From contig MU839833.1 in NCBI GenBank assembly GCA_030411725.1, positions 1,550,001-1,614,000 on the forward strand: 64,000 nucleotides of DNA, read 5' to 3'. The translations under genes were made by a program, and so were the position numbers. The stretch is from Echria macrotheca. Lineage: Eukaryota; Ascomycota; Sordariomycetes; Sordariales; Schizotheciaceae. Of the stretch, positions 19,679 through 30,790 are shown one piece after another. The stretch's first letter is position 1, and every line of letters begins with the position of its first letter. The notes under the pieces are model-generated. The model was not told where the DNA came from. It worked only from the letters and a program-made list of their open reading frames with translations, and searched no databases.

Positions 19679-20761
19679 CTAGTCGAACATGGCGCGGATG
19701 CGCGACCGGCTTGCGCTGCGGGCGCGCGACCGCCTGTCAAGCTGCGATAGCGGCATGCGGGGGAAAATCAAGGCAATCCGCACACCCTGGGGCCTTGACG
19801 GGAAGGTCTGCGGGCCGATATTGACTTCGATAAAGGACCGCGGCGGCGGCTCGCTCGCGCACCGCCGGCGCGCGCGTCCGTACCGGCCCTGGTAGCCGTT
19901 GCGTGCGCCCCAGCCCGACGGCTGGCCCGTCGCCCAGATTCCGTCGCGGTTGCCGTCCAGGCTCATGTCCAACTTGAAAAGGGGACTGTTCCACGTCCAA
20001 TTCCGCGACAGGTGGCCGTCTTGCAGTATGGCTATCATCGCAAACCGGATCGAGTGGCCCTCGGTCGGCCCGTTCGTCGTCGTCCAGAGCGATTGATAGC
20101 GGTCTCTGGGAATGCCCCACGTCCACGTCGTGTCGGCCGGCCGCCGGTTGGCCCCGTTGACGCCGTTCGCATCCATCTGGCGGCGGAGGTAGCGCTGGAA
20201 TACGCCGCCGTCGTAGAGGGACAGCTCGTCCCTCGTCTTGAGATTCTTCCGCAGGCTCCTCAGGTGCACTGTGTCTTCCTCCTCCCAACTGCAATGCTTC
20301 ATTCCAATGTCCAGCTGGATGCCTGCGGGCGGGGGCTCGACCAGCGCGCGATACGAGGTCAGATACCCCGAAGGACGTGTCTTGGACCGGGTGGAAAGCG
20401 GAGATATGCTAGCGGCCCACGCGCGCAGCGCGGCATTGTCGCGCTCCAAGTAGTAGCAGTTGACGACGTCGAGCACCAAGTCGTCGAGCAGCTGAAAGTC
20501 GGCGTTGTTGTGCCAGTACGAGAAATAAGTATAAGAGGTGCAAAGCATCTTTCCGAGGCAGCGCATGTCGCGAGTGACCTCAACATTTGGCCAGCCGTAC
20601 AGAACAGACTGGTACCAAAAGGGGCTGCGGTACATCTCAGCGGGAACTTGTGATGGTTTCAGGTAGTCCCTCGTGATGCGGTATACCATGACCTCTTTGG
20701 CGGTGAGGCGATGGTGGTACCGCTCGAAGGGGAGGGGGATATCGAGTGGGTAGGTGGCCAT
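19679..20761 (-). CDS. N-terminal part of zinc-knuckle locus B, unknown domain
   Basis: ATG at 20761 to TAG at 19679-19681, 360 aa, no intron needed. The start MATYPLDIPLPFERYHHRLT is followed by a globular region rich in Trp/Tyr (WYQSVLYGWPNVEVTRDM, SYTYFSYWHNNADFQLLDDL), a middle WTWGIPRDRYQSLW block, and an Arg/Ser-rich end (RRSRARSASRSRIRAMFD). I recognise no family. The RS-rich end before a downstream zinc-knuckle array resembles the layout of RNA-binding proteins, so the two halves probably form one gene; see the finding on in-frame TAG codons. It sits 267 bp downstream of the stop of the conserved gene at 21029-22576. Confidence 0.6.
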   Translation of the reverse strand: MATYPLDIPLPFERYHHRLTAKEVMVYRITRDYLKPSQVPAEMYRSPFWYQSVLYGWPNVEVTRDMRCLGKMLCTSYTYFSYWHNNADFQLLDDLVLDVVNCYYLERDNAALRAWAASISPLSTRSKTRPSGYLTSYRALVEPPPAGIQLDIGMKHCSWEEEDTVHLRSLRKNLKTRDELSLYDGGVFQRYLRRQMDANGVNGANRRPADTTWTWGIPRDRYQSLWTTTNGPTEGHSIRFAMIAILQDGHLSRNWTWNSPLFKLDMSLDGNRDGIWATGQPSGWGARNGYQGRYGRARRRCASEPPPRSFIEVNIGPQTFPSRPQGVRIALIFPRMPLSQLDRRSRARSASRSRIRAMFD

Positions 20762-21028
20762 GATTTGTGAGTCTGGTTGGGATGTTGATGGTGGGATAAT
20801 GTTGGGATTTTGCTGTGCGACACTTGGAGCCCGTCGTTGAAATACTTGTCGTTGGGGCCAAGGCTCCTGGAAGTGGCCACCATCTAGGCTCAGGCAGGCG
20901 CAACGGCAGGCGTCACATGGAAACCGACACCGTGAATACCATGGTGGAAAGAAGATTCGGGCTTCGACTAGCCAAGTCCGGACGAATACAAACAAATTAC
21001 AACAGTTAATCCACACCTTCTCCAAAAA

Positions 21029-22576
21029 TCAGAGATCATCCTCCCACCCCTCGATCCCGCCCTCGCCCATCACCTCGATCTTGGTCCCTAGCGCCTCCTT
21101 ACCCTGTCGTATCATATTGAGCAGTCGCGCATTAAAGGCATCCACACGTGCGTCCGTGTCGCGCTCGACCGCCAGTTTCTTCTGCGCGAGCTGCTTCGCC
21201 TCGGCGTCGAGCCGCGGACTCGCCTGTATGTCGTCGATATCCACGATGCCCGTGCCCGTCCGCCTCCTAAGCGCCGTAGAGGCTGCCGAGGCGCCACTCT
21301 GGCTGTGTCGGTGGGATGCTTTTGTCGGTGACCTTGGTAGCGGTGACGGCAGACTAGGCCGGCTCTGTCGACTCGACGGTCGCGACATCGACGCCACGCT
21401 TGGACCGGCGAAGGAGACCGGGTTGGGGGATGGCTGGGTCACAGGGACCGGGATGCGGGAGGGCGTGCCGCGGGTGACGGGTGATCGGGGCGCCGCGAAA
21501 CTAGCCGGTTCGCGCATCACCGGGCTGGGCGACGCTTGGGATATCCGCAAGGATGAAAAGGATGACCGCCCCCGAGGAAGACTCGATGCACCGCCGCTGA
21601 CCCTCGATATGGGTCCGTTGATCCGCCGGTTCGCGCTGGCTTGCGTCTGAGAATAATACCCCGGCTGACGGATCCGGTTTGGCGTGTTTCGTCTGGCTTT
21701 GGACAGCGCGTCGTTGAAACTGAGCGGCTGCTTCTCGACTGGCTCCCGGTCATCGACCAACACCCAGTTCTTGAGCTCATCGTGTCCGCTCACTTGCCTC
21801 CGTTTCGCTGCCGGCCGTGGTGTCGAGTCCGGCGTGCTAGCTTGCTGGAAATCCGGAGAGAACGGCTTAAACTCGGGCTGTGGAAATTGCACAAACCCCG
21901 ACGACGATGGAGTCTGCACTGGCTCCTGGCTGGGTAGTGTTGGTAGGTCATGTTCGTTACACCAAGGCTTTGGTGGTGTGTTGATATCGTACCCCTTGCC
22001 CCCTCCAGCATGAAATCCTCGAAACGACCCCGTCTTGCAAAACTCCCACACCTTGCCAACGACATCCCCTATTGTGTGGAGCGCCAGTGTGCTCCATCCC
22101 GTCAGAACAGGCGCTGGCGCGGTTACCGCGCTCTGCTCGAGCTGTACGGACCGAGATTCCTCTTCTTTCTTCGGCCCCAACGCCCTCCGGTAGTCCACAT
22201 CCGAATACACGCTATCCTCGAGAATTCCATTGGTCGCGCTATCGGGCGGCCCGGCGGGCGTCGCATTGATCTGACCGGCAAGAGTATACCGGAATTGCCT
22301 CGTCTCCTCCTCCCTCCCATCATTTGCGCCGTCCATGTTCATGTTCCAGTCGACCGGGGTCGACTCCCTGGTGCTGACGCGCTTCCGCTTGCTAGCGCCG
22401 GTCGGGCCAGAATTCGACATGGAGATATCCGAGTAGAGGCTGCCGGTGGACTTGGCCAGGTTGTAGGTCGAGTCAGCCGGCGATACGGGCGGTCGGAAGA
22501 TTCCAGCGCTCAGCGTCGAGCCGGGACCGTCGGAGAAGCGATATGCGCCCGGCACATGGAAATCGGCGAAGGACAT
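21029..22576 (-). CDS. conserved filamentous-ascomycete protein of unknown function
   Basis: Single exon, 515 aa, ATG at 22576 (MSFADFHVPGAYRFSDGPGS), the first ATG after an upstream in-frame stop at 22631-22633. Mostly low-complexity and probably disordered, with Ser/Pro/Arg-rich segments (RPSSRQSRPSLPSPLPRSPT). Two conserved-looking blocks stand out: GWSTLALHTIGDVVGKVWEF with FRGFHAGGGKGY (about 145-185), and a C-terminal charged helix plus the tail EGGIEGWEDDL. The KRKR cluster near residue 64 could be a nuclear signal. The layout suggests a nuclear or cell-cycle regulated protein with phosphorylation sites (many S/T-P), but this is inference; I do not recognise the family. Confidence 0.75.
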   Translation of the reverse strand: MSFADFHVPGAYRFSDGPGSTLSAGIFRPPVSPADSTYNLAKSTGSLYSDISMSNSGPTGASKRKRVSTRESTPVDWNMNMDGANDGREEETRQFRYTLAGQINATPAGPPDSATNGILEDSVYSDVDYRRALGPKKEEESRSVQLEQSAVTAPAPVLTGWSTLALHTIGDVVGKVWEFCKTGSFRGFHAGGGKGYDINTPPKPWCNEHDLPTLPSQEPVQTPSSSGFVQFPQPEFKPFSPDFQQASTPDSTPRPAAKRRQVSGHDELKNWVLVDDREPVEKQPLSFNDALSKARRNTPNRIRQPGYYSQTQASANRRINGPISRVSGGASSLPRGRSSFSSLRISQASPSPVMREPASFAAPRSPVTRGTPSRIPVPVTQPSPNPVSFAGPSVASMSRPSSRQSRPSLPSPLPRSPTKASHRHSQSGASAASTALRRRTGTGIVDIDDIQASPRLDAEAKQLAQKKLAVERDTDARVDAFNARLLNMIRQGKEALGTKIEVMGEGGIEGWEDDL

Positions 22577-23406
22577 GGTGAAGTACGGCGGCTTGGGCCG
22601 CAAGCTAGCGGAGTCAGGCACGTCGACGTGTCAAAGCAGCCGCCGGCGTGGTGGGTCAAGCAGCGCTGCAATGCGGGATGGCGTGCGCTGGGTGCTGAAA
22701 TGGGATGCCAGCTGTCTTGTCGCGACTGTGCATCGCCTTGGATGCGGTTTGCCCAACTCGTGTGCTGGTGCGGAGCTGGCTGCGTTGGCGTGCGCGTGAT
22801 CGAAGCCAAGGGCGGGTCGAGCTGAGTGGCAGGGAGAGTTAAGGTTATCTAGGCAGCGGCCCAACCGAGACCTTCCAGAGGAGGGGTCGTCGGGGTGTCG
22901 TTTCTGTCGTGTAGCCTCTGTGTAGCCTCGTCTGCGAAAAACAGATGACGGACGCGTAGGGGTCCGCGAGTTTAGCCAGGACTGCCGATTCTGTGCGTCG
23001 TGTTCCACTCGATGGTGGTGTGCGGGTGGGTCGGAGATCGTGACGTCGCGCCGTTTATGCAGCGACTGTGGATGCGGTGGGTTGGTCGCGACAATATTAT
23101 TTACCAGGAAAATCCATATACCCAACAGCGTCGCAGCCTTTAACGTCGAGGATAATACCAAGATGATTACTCTGTAAAATCGATGCGGTCATTGCCGACC
23201 CAACACTTTGCTCTCCTGGGGGTTGTTGAAACCCGTTGCTGGGGCATCGGGTTTGGCAGCGGCAGTTGCTATGGTGGGGTCGTGGGGGCCATTTTGTCAA
23301 TTGTCAACACCGGAAAGCGCTCTTCATTGAACCCTAAAACCATGGGCCTGTCTATTTCTAGTCTAGCAACCACCTCGCGGTACGTTCTTTGTAATACGCC
23401 AAACGC
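22577..23406. other. spacer between conserved protein and HD-domain gene
   Basis: Promoter of the conserved gene at 21029-22576 and 3' region of the HD-domain gene. No coding region supported. Confidence 0.55.
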
Positions 23407-24233
23407 CTATTTCCCACCCGCCCCGTCGTAGTAATCGGCCTGCATCGCCTTCTTGCCCTCCTCAATGCCACCGTCTGCAAGATCACCACGGAAATGCGCC
23501 TGCCCAGCCCAGAACGCCTCGCGCTCCTTCATCAGCTCGTCCGCCCACTCCATGACGGGTTGGAGCGAGATCCGAGTCTTCACATACGAAAACTCTCCGA
23601 GATCCAGCTTCCGCTCCGCACGCTTCTCGTACTCGACCATTTGTAACAGCAGCTCCATCTTGTCGATGTCGTGGACAAAGTGGCTCTCGAGCGTCTTGCT
23701 GTCCTCGTACTCTTGCCAGATTTTTCTCATCTCAGCGCCCACGTCGCCCCCGTGCACGTTGCCCAGTAACCTCGTGGTGATGTAGTCCATAGTCTCGGTC
23801 TCGCGACGGCTCTTCTCGGGTTTGCTGACGCCGTCCACCGGCGTGATGTCGCCGACGAGCGACTCGGCCATGTCGTGGATCAGACACATCTTGATGCACT
23901 TGGCCATGTCGAGCTTGGCGGCGAGGTCGGGCGGGCACAGCATCGTAAGGAGTGACATGCGGTACATGTGGTCGGCGATCGATTCTCCTCTGTAGATGTT
24001 AGCAGCGGACAGCCATTGAGGGGGGGAACGCACCTGCTTATTCCAAAGCGCTTCCATCCTTCGCGCTTGGTCGTCTTGAGGCGCTCGAGCATGTGGAAGT
24101 ACGGGACCGGCGATGTAGAGCCCTCTGTTGGCTTGCCAGTAGAGATCTTTTCGAGGGCCTTGTCGACAGTCCAGGCGCCATCCACGCGGGGCGTCTCGAC
24201 GATTGTCACGTCTGGAAGAGATGGGAAGGTCAT
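23407..24233 (-). CDS. HD-domain 5'-deoxynucleotidase-like protein (HDDC2/YfbR family)
   Basis: Exons 24233-24034 and 23989-23407, 44-nt intron with a GCTAAC branch site, 260 aa. The ATG gives MTFPSLPDVTIVETPRVDGA. The second exon carries the HD superfamily metal ligands in order: ESIADHMYRMSLLTML (His), CLIHDMAESLVGDI (His-Asp, Glu) and FVHDIDKMELLLQ (Asp). This arrangement is that of the eukaryotic HDDC2 / yeast Ygk1 group, which removes phosphate from deoxynucleoside 5'-monophosphates. Protein ends shortly after a lysine-rich tail (GIEEGKKAMQADYYDG). The gene lies head-to-tail with the CAP gene upstream. Confidence 0.9.
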
Positions 24234-24985
24234 GGTGCCGCCTTGTTGTTGTTGTGGAGCGCAACTTCTGCGGAAGGTAGTGGGCTTCTGGGTCTGCAAT
24301 TCGGACTGAGAAACGTCAATGTCCTCTTATAAGCAGGCCGGCGTGAGCAAAGGATAAAGCAAACAAGCAGATGAAGGCAAGAGGAGGCTGACTCCAATGT
24401 TCACCGCATAATTCTGCCGCTGCAGCCCCCACTGCCCCGCCGTGGGTGCCGGCAGGGGGTAGTCGTGGGCAAGGGTTCTGGGCACAGACGTTTCCTTCAA
24501 CAACGACTGCCAAGACCTGCCCAAACATCACGTCTTTGACAGGCCCGACGGGTCGAACAGAGAGTCAGCATATGTTTGAGACAGTAGCTAATGTTATTTG
24601 TACCATCTGATCTCTGAGACTACTTTTAATGTGAGACGTCTTCTGGAAAGAGCTCGTCTGTTGTGGCCCGGTCGAGCAAAGGTCCAGTTGTCAGTGACAA
24701 ACAGGACGACATCCAACAATCATCCAAACTACGGCATCCACCTCATTATTGCTATCGACGCACTCCCCCGGATCAAACTACAGAAACAAAGATGGGATGA
24801 CAACCCAATCGGCCCAACATCTAAAGCAACAACTCGACCCGCTCAAACACACATTCCAATCCAAGACATCCATCCCCTTCCCCTTCCCCTTCCCGCCTTC
24901 ACTCCCCCTCAAAACTCCTCCCTGACTTCCTCCCCCCAAGACCCAACAAGACACCCACCCATCCTGTGCAGAACCAGAGAAAAAA
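24234..24985. other. spacer between HD-domain gene and CAP gene
   Basis: Promoter and 5' leader of the HD gene and the 3' region of the CAP gene. No gene supported. Confidence 0.5.
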
Positions 24986-25608
24986 TCAAAGAGAAACATT
25001 CCCCGCATACTCGCCAATAACATTCCCCGCCGGATCAAAGTCGCAATAAAACCACCACTCCTGCTGCACGTTATTAGTACACCGGATCGTACTAAACGCG
25101 CACCCCATCCTTCTCGACGCTTTCCAGACCGTCTGCGTGAAATGGCCTCCCCCAAGCAGATCGCCGGCGCGGTAGGCATCTTGTTCGTCCTGCGCGACCC
25201 ACGCGTCGAACGCGTTGTCGACCTGCTGGGCGAAGTTGGGCGGGATGTCCGCCGGGATGGTGGCCCAGAGCTAGGCGTTTTCTCCGTATATTCCCTGCCC
25301 CGCCGTCGTCTTATATTAGTATTTATGAAGAGAAAAGAGGGAGTGAGAAAATATACGGTATGGTTGAGAATACACCCATTGGACTTTCGCAGTGCCGTGG
25401 CGGCGATCTCGGGGGACCACTCCAGCGCCGGGGCGGCATACTCTGCTCGGATGGCGTTGACTTTGGTGAGGCAGTGGGCGATGAAGGATGGGTCGGTCGG
25501 GGAAGGCGAGTTGGCCGCTGTGATGTAGCTGGGGAGCGTGGCGGCCCATGCTTGAGGAGCCAGCAGGAGGCCACCGCCGCATATGATGATACTGAGGAAC
25601 TTCTTCAT
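24986..25608 (-). CDS. secreted CAP/PR-1 (SCP) domain protein with in-frame TAG or alternative acceptor
   Basis: ATG 25608 opens a signal peptide (MKKFLSIIICGGGLLLAPQ). Exon 1 25608-25357, donor GTATAT. The usual acceptor (CAG at 25295-25297) gives exon 2 from 25294, which reads into the CAP motif YGEN and then meets TAG at 25271-25273, but stays open and homologous for 94 further codons to TGA at 24986. A second acceptor, that TAG itself, is also in phase and yields a 178-aa protein lacking seven residues including YGEN. Downstream hallmarks are clear: HFTQTVWKASRRMGCAF and WWFYCDFDPAGNVIGEYAGN, the CAP3/CAP4 blocks. CAP proteins bind sterols or lipids outside the cell. The gene is thus functional through alternative splicing, interrupted by one nonsense codon, or a young pseudogene. 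Confidence 0.7.
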
Positions 25609-26318
25609 GATGGAGACAACAACCACAGAGAGACCTTTGGGGAAACAGGGGCCGAGGGAGAGGGGGGCGTCTCCTTGGGAGGGGGGGGAAGCGGACGTCT
25701 TATACCCCCTCTCAACAGCGCGGATTGGGTCTGGGAATGAGGACATTCCAGCGACGAAATAGATTTGGGGAGGATGATGTCGTGACTGAGACATTGTCCG
25801 CTGGCATTGGTATGCCAATCCGTTTTGTCGAGGAAACGCCGCCGTCTAGATATATCCGTTGCCTCGGTGGCTCCGTTGTCACCGGGAAACATCATGCCAA
25901 AAATTCTCATCATAACTACTACCTGATCTGTTCTAAATGTGCGGGAGAAGCTCAAGTCGTAAAGACACCCACGATTGCAGCCACGGGCAAACCGTATTCC
26001 ATCCCAGACATTCGTCCGGAGGCGTCTTCCAAAATCACGATCCTCCCTGATACTCCATGATATGCTGTCCCATAATGTGCCCCAGTATCAACTCCGTACC
26101 GTACTGCTTCCAAAATGCTTCTTCTGCTTCTTCCAGAACATGGAAACTCTCTCTGGGTAGTTGGTGCCCACCGAAAGACCAAGACTCATCGCAGCTCCAG
26201 CTCGTCCGAAAACTTCCATGGAAAGATTGCATGGCATGTAGCCTTCCCAACTTGAGAAAAACGCACCGCATGAAAAAGACACCCTCCACATCTTGATTCC
26301 TTGTCCTCAACTGACCGC
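25609..26318. other. CAP promoter and 3' region of the SNF2 gene
   Basis: A TATAAGA element (minus strand, about 25697-25704) sits about 90 nt upstream of the CAP start. A minus-strand stretch at about 26035-26200 reads coding-like (YGTELILGHIMGQHIMEYQG) but has no start, no domain and a stop soon after; I leave it uncalled. Confidence 0.45.
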
Positions 26319-29300
26319 TCATCCCCGCCTCCTCGCCTCAACGCGCCGCTCATAGTCATCCTGAACAACAAGCTTCCCATCGACCGTCTCGACCGTCCCA
26401 AAAAGCCCGACGATCTGATTCGCCGAGAGGATCTTCGGCCGCAGCTCGTCCCCCTTCATAATCTTATCGACCTGCGTCGTCTTGAGCGCCTGGAGATCTA
26501 TCAGGCGCTCGTCGACCGTGCCGATGGTGACCAGCCGCACGAGATACGTGTGCTTGGTCTGGCCGATGCGGTAGATCCGCGCGTTCGCCTGGTCCTCGAG
26601 CGCCTTGTTCCACCACAGGTCCACCTGGATGGCGCGGTTGGCGCACGTTAGGTTTAATGCGACGCTTCCGCATCGGAATCCCGTAATCTGTTTTTTTATC
26701 GTTCAGTCAGACACCCTCGACGCCGTTATCCAAGTGGGGGAAAAAAAAACTCACAAAGACCTTTGCCTCGTTCTTCTTCTCAAAGTCGTTGACGGCCTTG
26801 TTGCGCTGCGCTATGCTCATACAACCAAAATTGTATAGGAACCCGATCTTGGACTCGTAGAGCTTGCGGCCGAGGATCATCCCGAACTGTACCCACTGCG
26901 TGTATACTATTTTGAGCTGTTAGCGAAAGGGGGCTCCGTAGAGGGACAATACCTTACCGATGATCTTGTCTTCGGGAGCCTCCTTCTGCCACTCTAGGAT
27001 CAACTCCATCGTCTTGTCCAGCTTGGCGCTACCGCCAACGCCGTGTCCGTCCGTACCATGCATAAGATGCTCCTCGTCACAGCGATTGAGGATCACATTT
27101 TCCCGCTGCGATTTGATCAGGACTTCGTTGATATCGGCGCCATACCGATGACGTTTGTGAGCTTTTTGCGCGCGAGATCCTCCAGCTTGCGTCTGTTGTC
27201 CATGAGAGAAAACGGACGATCTCGTCTCGTATCTGTCCAGACTTGCGGCCCTCTCTCGGTAGTCTACGACACGCCGTACTGATTTTCCGCATATCGGACA
27301 CGGAAACTGGACTGCTCCTCGGCTTGATCCACGGCTGGCCTGACCTTCCTTGAAGCATTCCAGACAGAATATGTGCTCGCACTATCCTCGCATGTTAGTC
27401 AAAATCGATCAAGAGTCAACGGGTCACGTACATCGCTGATTTGTGGTTCCATAGGGTACTCCTCGCACATGGAACAGGAAAGCAGTATTCTGTCGCCCGA
27501 CTGGTGTCGAGGGGTCGCAGTGTCTGCGTACTCGGCGAACTGCGCCTTCAGCATGCGGGCGGTGGTGGAATCGATGCCTTCAAGCTGCTCGTTCATGCTG
27601 TCGAAATCTTCGCGCGTGTAGTGGATTTGGAACAGTCTGTCTCCCAAGAATGCGTGGGCAGCGATCTGGCGTAGATAATGGGTGAACGCGAAGTATCCGA
27701 ACTTCCTGGCCTCACTCTCGCTCTTCTGAAGAGCGCGATTGATTTCGTTGCGAAATCTCTCTTCCAGATGTCTAGATTGTGTCAGCTGTTGGCCCATCAC
27801 AGCTTCATGAGGCAGACCTGTAGGCAATTTCTTCCTCCCTTGACAGATTCACCAGCTCGTCCCGTTCCACTGCGGTATCCGGAATGTTCACAATCGGTCT
27901 GTCGAGGAAGAGATCTCCCGCTTTTCTACTTCATGTTAGCAGGAACAGATCTGGAGTTTTGATCATGTTACCTCGAGATCATGATGCCGTCGGCAATGAG
28001 CTGTAACCGTTCCAGATGATTGCGCTGTTTATCAAGGTAAGCCTCGTGGAAAATATGTGTGGAATGAACCAGGGGTACCCACATCCCTCACGTTACCAAA
28101 CATCTGTTTGAACTGCTGCCACTCCATGTTTGGATCAACCCCGAGAAATTTCAAGTACGGGTACATCTCTGCAGCTCATTAGTTCCTCGTTTCATATCTC
28201 GACCTGCGGTGCATACCCTCAAGGCAGTTGTGGAGTGGCGTTCCACTGACCACCCAGCGGTACATTGAGCTCAGGTGACAACAAGCTTTTGATGCTACCT
28301 CCAGGTCAGCCCGTGCCAGATCAGTCTTCCAATTTTTACTTACTCAGAGAGTCGCGGTTCTTTATGACGTGTGCTTCATCGAGCACAACCCGGTAGTACT
28401 GGACTCGGAACAGATCCCCTAAAGCTTCGCCGCACTCGTCCTCCCATTCCTTGTTGCTGAGGTCGGTGTTCATCCCTTTGATTCGAGCGAGTACCTTTTT
28501 GGATGGGTAAGCGGCAGCCACCTCGTCGTAGGTGACCAGACTAGACCGGGTTAGTACCAAATCAAACACCAACTGCCATCGACTTACACAATCTTTGCAT
28601 TCCTCCAGAATTCGTACCGCATGAGCTTGGCGCTTGCTTTGGTGTACGTGAGATCAACCTCGTAATGGCTGTGTTTCTCGATCTCCCTCTTCCATTGGTC
28701 CAGAGACGCGGCCGGGACGACAATCAAAGTCGTCTTGGGTTCGTCCTCACTCATCGGAGGGTTGGCTGTAATGCAAGCCAATATCTCTACCGTTTTTCCC
28801 AAGCCCATGCCATCCGCCAATATTCCTCCGTGGGGACCGTATGGAGAAAGTTCCCTCGATACCATCCAGCTCGCGCCAACGACTTGGTGGTTGAACAACG
28901 CGGACTTGAAGTTCTTCAATTCCCATCTCTCTTCACCGGAATCTTTCGTGATTGTCACTGGAACCAGCTTGCATTTGCTGAAGCCGAATGATTCTACTGC
29001 GCGTCTAAGCGCCGCTTTGTGGTCTCTTGCCAAGGGGTTGGCGTCGCTGGCTTGGACAGTTCGGATGGCCTCGAGTGACTTGAAGAGGCTGGCCTTGGTG
29101 CTGAGGACTACCGCACCTGGGGAGGGCAGATCCGGATTCAACATCTCAAGGGCCTTCAAGGGATCAGCCTTCCTCATGCTTTTGATCACCTGCTCGTCGT
29201 CCTCGTTCTCATCCGGCACCGGAACTTCGGAGTTTTCTCCCTTGCGTCTTTTAGTTCGTCCGGCACCTCCTGCCCCGACTCGATTGCGTTTCCTCTTGTT

Positions 29301-30180
29301 CAGAGATGGGAACGCTTTTTGGTTCTTTCCATAAACACCAGCCCAGTACTCACGGGCGTTTAAGGCTCGAGGTGCACGAATGGGTTTGGCTGGCTGTCCT
29401 GCTTCTAGCTTCAATTTCTGAGCGGATGTAGGAGACTCTTTTCCGGCACCGCTCCCCGGCTCCACGGACGGTGCAGAAATAAGAGGCGACACTGCGTTGG
29501 ATGTATGGGGTTTCGAATGACGCCCCGATGTTCTTGGTTCTTCTCCATCCGAAAGTTGAGAGATATCTGCCTCAAATTCGGGATCTGAGGCTTCGGAATG
29601 ACGGCGTGGGATATTGCCGATATCCGAGTCCCTTCTCTCATTTTTGACTCGAGCGCCCTGGTAAATGATGTCCAGAGTGTCTCCTGCGTGGTGACCAAAC
29701 TCCGAATGTCTTTCCTTGAACTTGTCCAACGTGGCGCCAGGAAGATCCCGCACCTCGACGATCATGAGATCGTCATCGCTGTCATCCTCTCCGGCTTTGG
29801 CAGCAGCCTGTTGGACAGGCGTAGGCTCAGGCTGTGAGAAAGCAGGAATTGCGTAGAGGCGCTGTCTGTCGTATTCCTCATCTTTGACCTTGTCGCAGAC
29901 GAGCGCTGGGGAAGTATGCTCCTGTTTTGTAGCTGGTGCAGAATCGCTTATTCCTGAAATCGTTTTCTCGGTCTTGACAGTCTTGGCTTCATTTCCACTG
30001 TGAGACGAAAGGTGTTCCGCATTCATAGTCTGTGTTGGCTTAGCATCGACCGGGGACGGTGCCACCGCGTCTGGCTCTTTGCCAGCGGTATTGCCGTCTG
30101 TGCAGTGTTGGTTATGCCCTGCCATATTTACTAGGTGTGAGAAGGAACTTACCAGGCTGGGAGGGAGAGCTGGGTGCCAT
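26319..30180 (-). CDS. SNF2-family ATPase with embedded RING finger (Rad5/Rad16/Uls1-like)
   Basis: Eleven exons: 30180-30153, 30097-28588, 28540-28344, 28294-28217, 28168-28092, 28024-27972, 27925-27818, 27771-27432, 27381-26958, 26906-26755, 26687-26319; 1111 aa, all phases agree. N-terminal about 380 residues are acidic and disordered with KRKR-type signals (NKRKRNRVG). Then the SNF2 helicase: Walker A GGILADGMGLGKT (about 430), DEAH in VVLDEAHVIKN, VVSGTPLHN. Between the lobes lies a C3HC4 RING: CSMC (about 783), CEHIFCLECF, CPIC. The C lobe has YTQWVQFG and QANARIYRIGQTK. RING within SNF2 defines the Rad5/Rad16/HLTF/Uls1 group: ATP-driven DNA translocases with ubiquitin- or SUMO-targeted ligase activity, acting in DNA repair. 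No HIRAN domain is seen, so Rad16- or Uls1-like is more likely than Rad5. An alternative start at 30125 without the first intron cannot be excluded. Confidence 0.93.
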
Positions 30181-30684
30181 GGCTAGGTGGCTCGTATGCC
30201 TCAGCAATGTATTGTAGATGCCAGAAACTCTTCCCCAATGCCTCTGCAATGTATACTGCAGGCGTCAGAAACTCTTCTTTGGCAGACCACTCATGATATC
30301 AGCGCCAGTCTGGATCACAGAGCTCCCTATATGATGTGCGGTTCGTCCCTCAGTTGAGAGATTGGGAAAAATGCGGCAATAAACTGTGCCTGTTGGGATA
30401 AGGGTAGAGATGCACAGTATAGAGAGCAGACGATGGTGGCTGCCACACGCAGCTGTCCGACGTGAGATCACCGCGGGAGAGCAAAGATGGGAGTGGCCAG
30501 TGTGAAATTCGAAAACTTATTCGAGGAAAATAGCAGACGAGTGTGATGGATTCAGCAGGAGCTGGGATAATTGGTTGTCGCGAGTCGCAAGATGGGCCAC
30601 AGTACCTAGTTGATCTGCACCATCCGCTGAACGTAATCTCGCTCGTGGTTGTGGTAGTTGAGAGGAGAAGAGTGGTAGCCTGTG

Positions 30685-30790
30685 AGATGAGAAGAGGAGA
30701 AGAGGAGAAGAGGAGAAGAGAGGGGACGAGAAAAAGGAGGGACGAGAAAGAGGAAAGGAGGGAAAGAGGGAATGAGGTAAGAGAGTAAAA
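30685..30790. repeat. polypurine (GA-rich) tract
   Basis: Plus strand is almost purely A/G, with repeated GAGGAGAAGAG. Such tracts can form triplex (H-)DNA and often lie in fungal promoters. Confidence 0.8.

Noticed and set aside
26035..26200. Coding-like minus-strand stretch in the CAP/SNF2 spacer
   Set aside because: Short, no start or splice sites, no family match by eye; may be 3' leader of the CAP promoter region.
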